Notes: a model not told the origin generated them from the letters alone. 64,000 nt of DNA from Bog-532 sp963830385 (GCA_963830385.1 CAWHMD010000003.1:62001-126000), one strand, 5' to 3'; counted from the first letter of the stretch, positions 15,937 through 24,495 are shown. Translations and numbers: made by a program.

Positions 15937-16821
15937 TCAGTCGATGAACACCCGGGGGTGCGAGAAACCGGCCAGGTCGATGACCCGGCGCAGGTGGCAG
16001 GGCGCACCCGCCACCACGATGCCGCCGTCGCCCGGCAGCCCGGCCGCGGCCTGGTAGACCGCGCCGAGCGCGGCCGCCTCCGCGTAGATCAGGCCCGACA
16101 CGTCCAGCCGGAGCCAGGGCCGGGCGGCCAGCCGGGCCCCCAGCACCCGCAGGAACACCTCACGGCTGGCCAGGTCCAGCTCGCCGCCGATGACCAGCCC
16201 CCACGGGTCGGTGGTGACGGTGAACTGCACGGGCGGCGCGAGTACCGCGTCCGGGGCAAGCCCGGCGTGCTCGCTGACGATCATGGCGGCGTCCCGGTCG
16301 CTGAACCGGCTCTGGTCGTACTGGCAGACCGAGGTGATGCCCTCCTCGTGCTGCAGCGGCGTGCACAGCCGCTCCCACTCGAGCAGGCGCTCGACCGACC
16401 CGATCGCCGTGGCGAAGTCACCCATCTCGGCTGCTACCCGCAGCGCCCCGAACCCGTCCGCCCGGGCCTGCCGGGCCGCGATCCGGAAGTCGGCCGCCAT
16501 CTGGGCCAGATTCAGCTGACCGGGCTCGCCGTAGGCGCTGGCGAAATCCTGGATCACCAGCTGGCCGCGAGCCGCCGCCGGGCCGGCCGGCACCTGATGC
16601 GCCGCCAGGGTGGCCCGCACCTGCGCTTCGGGCCGGGCGCTGGCCACGTAGAGCACCCGGTCGCCGGCCGCCAGGCCGCTGCCCACGAACGCGGCGGCGG
16701 TCAGCTCCAGCTCGGCCGGGCCGGCGTACAGCGCGCACAGGTGGGTGCCGGGCTCGGCGTCCCACAAGCTGTGCGGTGAGCGGCTGCCATCGAGAGTGGC
16801 TGATCGGCCACGGTTGGTCAC
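15937..16821 (-). CDS. MEDS domain - STAS domain protein (anti-sigma antagonist-like)
   Basis: About 294 aa. Residues 20-190 fit the MEDS (DcmR-like sensory) domain: HLCALYAGPAELELTAAAFV, AGDRVLYVA, LVIQDFASAY and a WERLCTPLQHEEGITSVCQYD stretch with a conserved-looking Cys pair. Residues 205-294 form a STAS domain ending LAGFSHPRVFID, as in anti-sigma-factor antagonists; the usual phospho-Ser site reads DVSGLIYAEAAALG. Such hybrids in actinobacteria are linked to stress sigma-factor control, inferred here. The GTG at 16821 is preferred (GGTGAG 10 nt upstream); a TTG at 16857 is possible. No sigma factor or anti-sigma gene is adjacent. Confidence 0.82.
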   Translation of the reverse strand: MTNRGRSATLDGSRSPHSLWDAEPGTHLCALYAGPAELELTAAAFVGSGLAAGDRVLYVASARPEAQVRATLAAHQVPAGPAAARGQLVIQDFASAYGEPGQLNLAQMAADFRIAARQARADGFGALRVAAEMGDFATAIGSVERLLEWERLCTPLQHEEGITSVCQYDQSRFSDRDAAMIVSEHAGLAPDAVLAPPVQFTVTTDPWGLVIGGELDLASREVFLRVLGARLAARPWLRLDVSGLIYAEAAALGAVYQAAAGLPGDGGIVVAGAPCHLRRVIDLAGFSHPRVFID

Positions 16822-16946
16822 GACATCATTCTCACCCCAGGTCGAGTGGCCGGCCAAGCATTACCGCCAATCTGGTTTAACGATCACGCAGTAATTTTCG
16901 GATGCCAGGATGGACGCGACCACGATCCGGGGCGAAAGGGGATCAG

Positions 16947-18008
16947 ATGGCGCGGCGTGTGGACAGCGAACTGCTGCTGGTGGGTAGCCTGCCCGCCGAT
17001 TCGACAGAGTCGGCGCTACGGTCGGCGGCCGGCTTCTTCGGCGACCTGGTGTTCGCGCTGCCGGACGGCGAGACCGGGCCCCGGGCCGGGTGGGTCAGCT
17101 ACGAGCGCGAGCGGCTGGCCCGCCCGAACCCCGGCGTGGTGGTGGTCCAGGAGACCGAGTCGCCCACCGGGCTGCCCCGGCACGCCTACGAGACCCCGGT
17201 GTTCGGCATCCGCCCCGGCGTCAGCGAGCTGCACTGGGACACCTGGCCCCGCATCGACGACGCGATCGCGGGCTACCAGGTGTTCCGCGCCCTGCGGGCG
17301 GACGGCGTGATCCCCGGTCATCTCCGCTTCCAGGTCGGGCTGCCGTTCCCGGCCAGCGCGCTGAACGCGTTCAAGGCTGACTTCGCGGCCGACTACCCGG
17401 TCGCCGCCCGCGGCTTCGAGGACCTGGCCGGCCGGGAGCTGGCCCGGCTGACCGCGGCGATCCCGCCCGCCGACCTGGCCATCCAGTGGGACATGGCGTA
17501 CGAGACCCAGGACCTGGAGGGCGTGCTGGCCTGGACTTCCGAGGGAGCCTGGGAGCGGTTCGCCGGCCCGGTCACCCGCCTGACCCGGCAGATTCCCCAG
17601 GAGACCCTGGTCGGCTACCACCTCTGCTACGGCACGTTCCCCGAGTGGCCCATGTACGAGGCCCGCGACCTGGCCCTGCTGGTTCGCATGGCCAACTTCG
17701 CGGTCGCCAACTCGGGCCGCCCGGTCGACTGGCTGCACCTGGCGGGCCCCCGCTACCTCCGCAGCGAGGACCGCGCTTTCTTCCGCCCCCTGGTCGACCT
17801 CGAGCCCGGCGACGCGCGGGTGTTCCTCGGCATCGTCCTGCCGATCGACGGCGCCGCCGGCCTCCGCCGCCGCCACGACACTGCCTCGCGCTACCTGGAC
17901 GACTTCGGCGTCGCCATGTACTGCGGCTTCGGCCGCCAGCCGGGCGCCGACGGCACCGAGACCATGCGCGACCACGCCGCCGTGGTCCGCACCGTGCGCG
18001 GCGCCTGA
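16947..18008 (+). CDS. UROD/MetE-like (cobalamin-independent methionine synthase fold) protein
   Basis: 353 aa. The start LLLVGSLP, then FALPDGETGPRAGWVSYERE, FQVGLPFPASALNAF, LAIQWDMAYE, YHLCYGTF and DWLHLAGP follow the strand order of the TIM-barrel MetE/UROD superfamily. The full zinc site of true MetE enzymes is not evident to me, so a methionine synthase call is not supported; a methyltransferase-like or other barrel enzyme is more cautious. The ATG has AAAGGGG upstream. Stand-alone gene; a palindromic region follows before the sensor-kinase operon. Confidence 0.72.
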   Translation: MARRVDSELLLVGSLPADSTESALRSAAGFFGDLVFALPDGETGPRAGWVSYERERLARPNPGVVVVQETESPTGLPRHAYETPVFGIRPGVSELHWDTWPRIDDAIAGYQVFRALRADGVIPGHLRFQVGLPFPASALNAFKADFAADYPVAARGFEDLAGRELARLTAAIPPADLAIQWDMAYETQDLEGVLAWTSEGAWERFAGPVTRLTRQIPQETLVGYHLCYGTFPEWPMYEARDLALLVRMANFAVANSGRPVDWLHLAGPRYLRSEDRAFFRPLVDLEPGDARVFLGIVLPIDGAAGLRRRHDTASRYLDDFGVAMYCGFGRQPGADGTETMRDHAAVVRTVRGA

Positions 18009-18028
18009 GCGCCGCCGCCGCGGAGCGC

Positions 18029-18060
18029 GGGGTGGGGTTAACCCAACCCCGTTTACGGGG
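18029..18060. promoter_or_regulatory. Two overlapping palindromes upstream of the sensor-kinase operon
   Basis: Positions 18029-18050 form a 22-bp palindrome centred on GTTAAC with one mismatched pair. Positions 18047-18060 form a second one, CCCCGT-TT-ACGGGG. They overlap by 4 bp and lie 48 bp before the kinase start. Operator or transcript-end hairpins are both possible; there is no T-tract. Confidence 0.45.
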
Positions 18061-18107
18061 GTGTGGGCGGTGGCTGCTCCGGTTCGCGATGGCCTAGCGT
18101 CGGGAAT

Positions 18108-19361
18108 GTGTTCCTCGCTCCCGGCCTGGTGTCGCCGCGCACCTGGCTCGCCTTTGTTCATCATCTGGCGGGCCTGGTCGTCGGGGTGGTGGCGTTCCTG
18201 GTCATCGGGTACGGCTTGGCCCTCGGCGGCGCTTTCCTGCCGGTCGCGCTGGTCGGGCTGGTGATCTTCGGCCTGACCCTCCAATTCGCCGACCGGCTGG
18301 CCGCCGCCGAGCGGGCGCGGTTCGCGGTGCTGCTGGGCGAGCGGATACCCGCCTGGCCGCCCGGTCCCGGCCGCCGCTTCCGCTGGCTGTTCGTACCCCG
18401 CCGGGCCACCCTGACCGGGCGGCAGACCTGGGGCAGCGTCGGCTACGGGTTGCTCCGGCTGCCGGTGAGCTGCATCGCCGCGATCATCACCATCGGTATC
18501 TGGGCGGGCGGCCTGATCATGCTGACGCTGCCGCTGTACGGCGGGCAGCTCCCGGGCGGCGGACCCACCTTCGGCGGCACCGTGCTGCGCGGGCCGCTGC
18601 TGCAGGCGGTGTCGGCCGCCGTCGGCCTGCTCCTGCTGATGGCCGCGCCCCCCGTCACCCGCGGGCTGGCGGCGGCGGACGCGGCGTTGGCGCGGCGGCT
18701 GCTCGCACCGCCCGATGACCTGGCCGCCCGGGTGGTCGAGCTCGAGGTCAGCCGGGAGCGGGTGGTGGACGCGGCCGAGGCCGAACGGCGCCGCATCGAG
18801 CGCGACCTGCACGACGGCGCCCAGCAGCGGCTGGTCGCGCTGACGATGGAGCTCGGCCGGGCCAAGGCGAAGTTCGCCGACGACATCGACGCCGCCCGCG
18901 AGCTGGTCGACCAGGCCCACACCGAGGCCAAGGCCGCCCTGACCGAGCTGCGGAATCTGGTGCGCGGGATGCACCCGCCGGTGCTGACCGACCGCGGCCT
19001 CGACGCGGCCCTGTCCGGTCTGGCCGCGCTCTGCCCGGTGCCGGTCGAGATGCAGGTGGACGTGCCGGTCCGGCCGCGGGCGGCGGTCGAGGCGGTCGCC
19101 TACTTCACCGTCGCCGAGGCCCTCACCAACGTGGCCAAGCACGCCCGCGCCACCGGCGCCCGGGTGGTGGTCGAAGGGCACGGCTATCCGGGCACGCTCA
19201 CGGTGGTGATCAGCGACGACGGGATCGGCGGGGCCGACCCGGGCGGGGCCGGGCTGTCCGGCCTGGCCGACCGGGTGCCCGGCGTGGACGGGACCCTTTC
19301 GGTGGAGTCCCCGTCGGGCGGGCCCACGATCATCTCGGCGGTGCTGCCATGCGGATCGTGA
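18108..19361 (+). CDS. Two-component sensor histidine kinase (HisKA_3 type)
   Basis: 417 aa membrane kinase. The N-terminal 200 residues form a putative sensor with about four helices in two pairs. The dimerisation/phospho-acceptor motif ERRRIERDLHDGAQQRLVAL follows (His in DLHDG), then a NarL-type ATPase domain: VAEALTNVAKHARAT (N box), VISDDGIGG (G1) and LSGLADRV (G2). The GTG at 18108 follows GGGAAT; an earlier frame start would place non-conserved residues before the membrane region. Its stop overlaps the response-regulator ATG by 13 bp, so the two are coupled. The signal is unknown; envelope stress is suggested by the DUF4097 gene in the operon. Confidence 0.9.
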   Translation: MFLAPGLVSPRTWLAFVHHLAGLVVGVVAFLVIGYGLALGGAFLPVALVGLVIFGLTLQFADRLAAAERARFAVLLGERIPAWPPGPGRRFRWLFVPRRATLTGRQTWGSVGYGLLRLPVSCIAAIITIGIWAGGLIMLTLPLYGGQLPGGGPTFGGTVLRGPLLQAVSAAVGLLLLMAAPPVTRGLAAADAALARRLLAPPDDLAARVVELEVSRERVVDAAEAERRRIERDLHDGAQQRLVALTMELGRAKAKFADDIDAARELVDQAHTEAKAALTELRNLVRGMHPPVLTDRGLDAALSGLAALCPVPVEMQVDVPVRPRAAVEAVAYFTVAEALTNVAKHARATGARVVVEGHGYPGTLTVVISDDGIGGADPGGAGLSGLADRVPGVDGTLSVESPSGGPTIISAVLPCGS

Positions 19362-19990
19362 TCGCCGAGGATTCGGTGCTGCTGCGGGAGGGACTGACCC
19401 GGTTGCTGGCCGAGGCCGGCCACGAGGTCGTCGCGGCCGACGGCGACGCCGAGAAGTTCCTGCGGTCGGTCGCCGCCACCGTCCCCGACGTGTGCGTGGT
19501 CGACGTCCGGATGCCGCCCACGTTCACCGATGAGGGGCTGCGGGCGGCGCTGCTGGTCCGCGACCAGTGGCCCGGCGTCGGCGTGCTCGTGCTCTCCCAG
19601 TGGGTGGAGGAACGGTACGCCACCGAGCTCATCGCCGACCGCGCGCACGGGGTCGGCTACCTGCTCAAGGACCGGGTGTCGGACATCGATGAGTTCGTCG
19701 GGGCGCTGCGGCGGGTGGCCGATGGCGGCAGTGTGCTCGACCCCGAGGTCGTCGGTCAGTTGCTGGCCCGCAGCCGCCACCCGCTGGGTGCCCTGACCCC
19801 CCGCGAGCGCCAGGTGCTGGCGCTGATGGCCGAGGGCCTGACCAACGCCGCGATCGCGAAAACGCTGGTGGTCGGCGGCGGCGCGGTCGAAAAGCACATC
19901 AACAACATCTTCACCAAGCTCGGTCTCGAGCCGGGCGAGCGGGACCACCGGCGGGTGCTCGCGGTCCTGCGCTACCTGGGGACCGGGTGA
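19349..19990 (+). CDS. NarL/LuxR-family response regulator
   Basis: 213 aa. Receiver domain: acidic pair in IVIAEDS (residues 3-9), phospho-acceptor Asp in CVVDVRMPP near 52, switch Ser in VLVLSQW, and Lys in GYLLKDRV. The C-terminal LuxR HTH is LTPRERQVLALMAEGLTNAAIA, with VEKHINNIFTKLGL as the recognition helix region. It is the cognate partner of the overlapping kinase gene. It also overlaps the DUF4097 gene by 4 bp (GTGA), so all three are one operon, and autoregulation through the upstream palindromes is plausible. Confidence 0.93.
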   Translation: MRIVIAEDSVLLREGLTRLLAEAGHEVVAADGDAEKFLRSVAATVPDVCVVDVRMPPTFTDEGLRAALLVRDQWPGVGVLVLSQWVEERYATELIADRAHGVGYLLKDRVSDIDEFVGALRRVADGGSVLDPEVVGQLLARSRHPLGALTPRERQVLALMAEGLTNAAIAKTLVVGGGAVEKHINNIFTKLGLEPGERDHRRVLAVLRYLGTG

Positions 19991-20766
19991 TCACCATGCT
20001 GCCGATGACCCCGGCCCGCCGGGTCTGGCTGGCGATCGGCGTGCCGGTGTGCCTGGTCGTGGTCGGCTGGATGGGCCTCAACCTGGTCGCGCTGGCCGGG
20101 CCGGGCTCGTTCAGCGTCAGCCACGCCATCCCGGCCCGCACCGGGCGGGTGAGCGTGAACGTCAGCTCCGGGCGCGTCCACCTGCAGGGCACGACGGGGG
20201 AGGAGGCCCGGCTGACCGGCACCGCCCACTACAGCCTGGTCCGGCCCCCGTTCACCACGCGGGCGACCGCGGCCGGCACCGACTTCGGTTATCGCTGCGA
20301 TCTCCCGTTCGGGAGCTGCGACCTGGACGCGACCGTCAGCGTGCCCCGGGGCACGGCCGCCGCGGTCCACACCGAGGGCGGCCGGGCCTCCGTCACCGGC
20401 ACCACCGGAGACATCAGCCTGAGCACCGACGGCGGGAGCGTGTCGGCCGAGCACGTGTCGGGTGACCTCACCCTGACCACCGACGGCGGCAACGTCACCG
20501 CCACCGCGATCACCGCCGCCCGGGTCTCGGCCAGCACCAGCGGCGGCCGGGTCACGCTGCGGTTCACCCGGGTACCGGCCGACGTCACGGTCAGCACCGG
20601 CGGCGGCGACATCACGATCGTCCTGCCGCCCGGCGGCACCCACTACCGCCTGACCGAGCACACGAACGGCGGCACGACCTCCGCGCACGTCCCGACCGAC
20701 TCGTCCTCCCCGAACGTGATCACCGTCACCAGCGACGGCGGCGACATCAGCGTCAGCCAGTCCTGA
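19987..20766 (+). CDS. DUF4097 family membrane-anchored beta-repeat protein
   Basis: 259 aa. One N-terminal membrane anchor (VWLAIGVPVCLVVVGWMGLN) then a domain of short repeating beta strands with recurring DGG turns (STDGGSVSAEHVSGDLTLTT, DGGNVTATAI, SGGRVTLRF, GGGDITI), the DUF4097 adhesin-like pattern. Three Cys residues near 100-120 could form a disulphide outside the cell. It would be exported and membrane-bound. It is translated from a GTG overlapping the response-regulator stop. In other bacteria DUF4097 proteins accompany Lia/PspC-type envelope stress systems; a similar link here is inference. It overlaps the convergent MarR gene end by 14 bp. Confidence 0.85.
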   Translation: MITMLPMTPARRVWLAIGVPVCLVVVGWMGLNLVALAGPGSFSVSHAIPARTGRVSVNVSSGRVHLQGTTGEEARLTGTAHYSLVRPPFTTRATAAGTDFGYRCDLPFGSCDLDATVSVPRGTAAAVHTEGGRASVTGTTGDISLSTDGGSVSAEHVSGDLTLTTDGGNVTATAITAARVSASTSGGRVTLRFTRVPADVTVSTGGGDITIVLPPGGTHYRLTEHTNGGTTSAHVPTDSSSPNVITVTSDGGDISVSQS

Positions 20767-21289
20767 CGCGGCTGGGCGGCGCCTCGTCCGCCTTCACCTG
20801 GCCGGCGACCTCGCACAGGTCGCCGAGCGGGTCGAGGTCCTGGGCGCGGCAGGCGAGCTGGCTCAGCAGGGCCAGGAAGGTAGCGGCCTCGTCCGGCGGC
20901 AGCGGGCTGAGCACGTGCGCCTCGACCCGGGCCAGCTCGTCCCGCAACTGGCGCCAGAGGCCCCGGCCCCGGTCGGTGGCCACGACCAGGCGGCTGCGCC
21001 GGTCGGCCGGATCGGGCTGCCGGGCCACCAGGTCCAGCCGCTCCAGGTCGTCGATCAGGTAGGTCAGCACGGTGCGGTCGATGCCGAGATCCTCGGCGAT
21101 CGCGCCTTGGTTGCGGGGCTGCGCACCGGCCGCCGCGGTCAGGATCTGGTACCCCCGTGCACCGCCGGGCAGGTCGCGCAGCGCGTGATCCGAGGCTTTC
21201 ACGTACGCGCGGAACACCACCCCGAGCATCCAGCCCAGGTCGCCCTGGAGATCGGCGGGCCGCCCCGGGCCCCGCTGCCGTTCAGCCAT
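20753..21289 (-). CDS. MarR family transcriptional regulator
   Basis: 178 aa winged-helix repressor. The helix-turn-helix lies at NQGAIAEDLGIDRTVLTYLI, then DDLERLDLVARQPDPADRRS, the conserved wing with DRR. The helices on both sides provide the dimer. The ATG at 21289 sits directly before AERQRGPGR; a longer frame start to 21409 would overlap the divergent promoter and is rejected. It diverges from the LLM-hemerythrin / flavin-reductase genes, so it probably represses them in response to a small aromatic or redox ligand (inference). The short inverted repeat CAGA-CAT-TCTG at 21313-21323 lies in the shared promoter. Confidence 0.9.
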   Translation of the reverse strand: MAERQRGPGRPADLQGDLGWMLGVVFRAYVKASDHALRDLPGGARGYQILTAAAGAQPRNQGAIAEDLGIDRTVLTYLIDDLERLDLVARQPDPADRRSRLVVATDRGRGLWRQLRDELARVEAHVLSPLPPDEAATFLALLSQLACRAQDLDPLGDLCEVAGQVKADEAPPSRVRTG

Positions 21290-21421
21290 ACCGCCAGAAT
21301 AGCGCGGTACTACAGACATTCTGCTTTTCAAATGATCTGTTCGGCATAATATCTTTGTCGCAGCAGTTAGGTTCCGGTGCGGGCCCGCAACGGCCCAGCG
21401 ACCCGGCATCAGGGAGTGACG

Positions 21422-21457
21422 ATGATCGCGCGCATCACCACGGGCGGCCGGCCATGA
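21422..21457 (+). CDS. 11-aa upstream ORF coupled to the LLM-hemerythrin gene
   Basis: ATG ATC GCG ... encodes MIARITTGGRP. AGGGAG lies 5 nt upstream, a good ribosome site, while the main ATG at 21454 has none of its own. The TGA overlaps that ATG (ATGA). Translation of the main gene probably depends on this leader. No homology can be claimed at this length. Confidence 0.4.
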   Translation: MIARITTGGRP

Positions 21458-23037
21458 CCGGCTACGGCCACCCGCTGCTGTTCGGCTCGTTCATCACCCC
21501 GGCGGCGGGCGACCCCGAGCGGACGGTCGACCTGGCCGTGCTGTCCGAGCAGGCCGGGCTGGACCTGGTGACCTTCCAGGACCACCCGTACCAGCCGGCC
21601 TTCCTGGACACCTGGACGCTGCTCAGCTACGTCGCGGCCCGGACCGGCCGGGTGCGGCTGGCGGCCAACGTCACCAACCTCCCGCTGCGCCCGCCCGCCG
21701 TCCTGGCCCGCTCGGTCGCCAGCCTGGACCTGCTCAGCGGCGGCCGGATCGAGCTCGGCCTGGGTGCGGGCGCGTTCTGGGACGCGATCGAGGCCATGGG
21801 TGGCCGCCGGCTCCGCCCCGGTCAGGCCCGGCAGGCCCTGGCCGAGGCGATCGAGGTCATCCGGCAGACCTGGGACACCGGCCAGCGCGGCGGGGTCCGC
21901 CTCAGCGGCGAGTTCTACCAGGTGAACGGGGCCAAACGCGGCCCCGCGCCCGCGCACGAGGTGGGCATCTGGCTCGGCGCCTACAAGCCGGGGATGCTCG
22001 CCCTCACCGGCCGTGCGGCCGACGGCTGGCTGCCCTCGCTCGGCTACCTGCAGCCCGGCGACCTGGCCGCCGGTAACAAGATCATCGACGAGGCGGCCGA
22101 GCAGGCCGGGCGGTCACCGGACCGGATCCGGCGGCTGCTCAACATCTCCGGCCAGTTCAGCCCGGTCAGCCGGGGCCCGCTGGACGGCCCGGCCGATCAG
22201 TGGGTCGAGGAGCTGGCCGACTTCGCCCTGTCCGACGGCATCAGCGCGTTCATCTTCGCCGGTGACGACCCGGACGACCTGCGCCGGTTCGCCGCCGAGG
22301 TCGCCCCCGCCGTCCGCGAGCTGGTCGCCGCCGAGCAGACCGCCGCCGACCAGGCCGCCGCCGGCCCGGCCGCCACCGCCACCGAAACCACCCGCGCCAC
22401 TCTCGTCCCAGAAGCCACATCAATCACTGGCGCGTTCACGGTCGTCCCCACCCCCGACGACGGGACCCGCCGCACCGCCACCCGGCTGTGGGACGAGGCG
22501 GACCGGCCCACCGGCCCGGCCCGCGACCCGGCCCGCACCTACACCCCGCAGCAGCAGGAGCAGGGCCGCCACCTGATCGAGGTCCACGACGCCCTGCGGG
22601 CCGAGCTCGACCAGATCTATCAGCTGATTGACCAGGTCGCGGCCGGTACGATGAACGCCGCGACGGCGCGGTCGCACCTCAACGAGATGACCATGCGGCA
22701 GAACAACTGGACGCTCGGTACCTACTGCGAGTCCTACTGCCGGGTGGTCACCGTGCACCACACGATCGAGGACCAGTCGCTGTTCCCGTATCTGCGCCAT
22801 CACGACCCCGGGCTGGCCCCGGTCATCGACCGGCTGCAGGCCGAGCACCGGGTCATCCACGACGTCCTCGACGGCGTCGACCGCGCGCTGGTCGCGTTCA
22901 TCTCCGCCACCGACCGGGCCGCCGCCCTGGACAGCCTGCGCGCCGCCGCCGACCTGCTCAGCGACACGCTGCGCTCCCACCTGTCCTACGAGGAGCGGGA
23001 GCTGGTCGAGCCCATCGCCCGCCTGGGGTTTGCCTGA
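21454..23037 (+). CDS. LLM-class flavin/F420 oxidoreductase fused to a hemerythrin domain
   Basis: 527 aa two-domain protein. Residues 1-300 are a luciferase-like monooxygenase fold: LFGSFITPAAGDP, LVTFQDHPYQP, LDLLSGGRIELGLGAGAFWD and EVGIWLGAYKPGMLALTGRA. An Ala/Thr-rich linker (about 300-365) leads to a hemerythrin/HHE domain with its iron ligands: LIEVHDALRAELD, VVTVHHTIEDQSLFPYL, LQAEHRVIHDVLD and LRSHLSYEERELVEPI. The luciferase part would use FMN or F420; the di-iron part could bind oxygen or a redox signal. The next genes are a flavin reductase and an SDR, probably one operon under the divergent MarR gene. Confidence 0.88.
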   Translation: MTGYGHPLLFGSFITPAAGDPERTVDLAVLSEQAGLDLVTFQDHPYQPAFLDTWTLLSYVAARTGRVRLAANVTNLPLRPPAVLARSVASLDLLSGGRIELGLGAGAFWDAIEAMGGRRLRPGQARQALAEAIEVIRQTWDTGQRGGVRLSGEFYQVNGAKRGPAPAHEVGIWLGAYKPGMLALTGRAADGWLPSLGYLQPGDLAAGNKIIDEAAEQAGRSPDRIRRLLNISGQFSPVSRGPLDGPADQWVEELADFALSDGISAFIFAGDDPDDLRRFAAEVAPAVRELVAAEQTAADQAAAGPAATATETTRATLVPEATSITGAFTVVPTPDDGTRRTATRLWDEADRPTGPARDPARTYTPQQQEQGRHLIEVHDALRAELDQIYQLIDQVAAGTMNAATARSHLNEMTMRQNNWTLGTYCESYCRVVTVHHTIEDQSLFPYLRHHDPGLAPVIDRLQAEHRVIHDVLDGVDRALVAFISATDRAAALDSLRAAADLLSDTLRSHLSYEERELVEPIARLGFA

Positions 23038-23082
23038 CCATCCGCCCGCTCAACGATCACTAAAACAAGGAGCCCGCCAGCC

Positions 23083-23667
23083 ATGCCCACGCTCACCATC
23101 ATCGTCGGCTCGACCCGTCCCGGCCGGGCCGGCCAGCCGATAGCGAACTGGTTCGCCGGCCGCGCCCGCGCCCACGGCGGGTTCGACGTGGAGATCGCCG
23201 ACCTCGCCGAAATCGGCCTGCCGCTGCTCGACGAGCCCAACCACCCGCGGCTCGGCCAGTACACCAAGCAGCACACCAAGGACTGGAGCGCGACCATCGA
23301 CCGCGCCGACGCGATCGTCTTCGTGACCCCGGAGTACAACTACGGCTACCCCGCGACGATCAAGAACGCCATCGACTTCCTGCACCGTGAGTGGCGGGAC
23401 AAGCCGGTCGGCTTCGTCTCCTACGGCGGCGTCGCGGCCGGCACCCGCGCCGTCCAGCAGCTCAAGCAGGTCGTCACCACCCTGCGCATGGTCCCGGTGT
23501 TCGAGAGCGTGAACATCCCCTGGCACGCGCAGCTGATCAAGGACGGCAAGTTCGAGGCCAGCGAGGGCCTGGACCAGGCCGCCGACACCATGCTCGACGA
23601 ACTGCTGCGGGTGGAGCCTGCGCTGCACCAGTTGCGCGCCCCCGCCTCCGCAGCCCAGCCCGCCTGA
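23083..23667 (+). CDS. NADPH-dependent FMN reductase family protein
   Basis: 194 aa flavodoxin-like reductase (cytoplasmic). The N-terminal IIVGSTRPGRAGQPIANWF is the FMN-phosphate loop, VFVTPEYNYGYPATIKNAID is the hallmark flavin-contact motif, and VGFVSYGGVAAGTRAVQQLK completes the fold. A good AAGGAG ribosome site precedes the ATG. It lies 45 bp after the LLM-hemerythrin gene, so it may supply reduced flavin to that enzyme (inference). Length is normal for the family (YhdA/azoreductase-like, SsuE-like). Confidence 0.92.
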   Translation: MPTLTIIVGSTRPGRAGQPIANWFAGRARAHGGFDVEIADLAEIGLPLLDEPNHPRLGQYTKQHTKDWSATIDRADAIVFVTPEYNYGYPATIKNAIDFLHREWRDKPVGFVSYGGVAAGTRAVQQLKQVVTTLRMVPVFESVNIPWHAQLIKDGKFEASEGLDQAADTMLDELLRVEPALHQLRAPASAAQPA

Positions 23668-23684
23668 TCCCGAGACCACCGACA

Positions 23685-24458
23685 GTGGCGCCGACTCCGC
23701 CGTTCGCCCTGGCCGGGCACACCGCGCTGCTCACCGGGTCGGCGCGCGGCCTGGGCCTGGAGATGGCCCGCGGGCTGGCCACGGCGGGCGCGCGGGTCAT
23801 CCTCAACGGCCGCGATCCCGGCCGCCTCGGCCAGGCCGCCCAGCTCCTGCGGGACGAGGGCCTGGCCGTGGACACCTGCCCGTTCGACGTCACCGACGCG
23901 ACGGCGGCCGCCGCCGCGCTGGCCTCGCTGTTCGAGGCCAGCGGCCCGGTCGACATCCTCGTCAACAACGTCGGGCAGCGAGACCGCCGCGGCCTGGACG
24001 TGATGACCGCGGACGACCTCACCCGGATGGTCGACACGCACGTGATCTCCGCCTACCGGATCAGCCGGTTCGTGGCCCAGGACCTGATCCGCCGGAGCCT
24101 GCCGGGACGGATCATCAACGTGTCCTCGGTGCTGTCCCAGCTCGGCCGGTCCGGTGACGTGGCCTACCCGGTGGCCAAGGCCGGGCTGGATGGTCTCACC
24201 CGGGCCCTGGCCGCCGAGCTGGGCCCGCACGCCATCACCGTCAACGCGATCGCGCCCGGCAGCTTCGCCACCGAGACCAACGCGGCGCTGGCCAGCGACC
24301 CGGTCTGGCAGGAACGGCTGCGGATGCGCACCGCGCTGGGCCGCTGGGGCCGCCCGGAGGAGATCGCCGGCGCCGCGGTGTTCCTGGCCAGCGACTCCGC
24401 CTCCTACGTCACCGCCCAGGTCATCGCCGTCGACGGCGGCATGACCGCCACCTTCTGA
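23685..24458 (+). CDS. SDR family NAD(P)-dependent oxidoreductase
   Basis: 257 aa classical short-chain dehydrogenase. The cofactor motif TGSARGLGLEMARGLA (TGxxxGxG), NNVGQ (the NNAG-type motif), catalytic Ser in INVSSVLSQLG, YPVAKAG (YxxxK) and IAPGSFATETN are all present, with the C-terminal LASDSASYVTAQVIAVDGG. It fits gluconate-5-dehydrogenase-like SDRs, but the substrate cannot be read from the sequence. The start GTG at 23685 opens VAPTPPFALAGHTALLTGS, 17 bp after the flavin-reductase stop, so it is likely the last gene of the same operon. Confidence 0.9.
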   Translation: MAPTPPFALAGHTALLTGSARGLGLEMARGLATAGARVILNGRDPGRLGQAAQLLRDEGLAVDTCPFDVTDATAAAAALASLFEASGPVDILVNNVGQRDRRGLDVMTADDLTRMVDTHVISAYRISRFVAQDLIRRSLPGRIINVSSVLSQLGRSGDVAYPVAKAGLDGLTRALAAELGPHAITVNAIAPGSFATETNAALASDPVWQERLRMRTALGRWGRPEEIAGAAVFLASDSASYVTAQVIAVDGGMTATF

Positions 24459-24476
24459 AGCTGGACAGTCCCTCCC

Positions 24477-24495
24477 GCCCGGCTACCTGCCGGGC
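24477..24495. terminator. Small hairpin at convergent gene ends
   Basis: GCCCGG (24477-24482) pairs with CCGGGC (24490-24495) across a 7-nt loop, right between the SDR stop and the stop of the glycosidase gene. Six base pairs only. Confidence 0.35.

Noticed and set aside
17016..19181. A 721-codon leftward open frame antisense to the MetE-like and kinase genes
   Set aside because: Low-complexity Gly/Arg/Asp/Gln-rich translation typical of the GC-rich shadow frame, no motif, and it lies opposite two well-supported genes.
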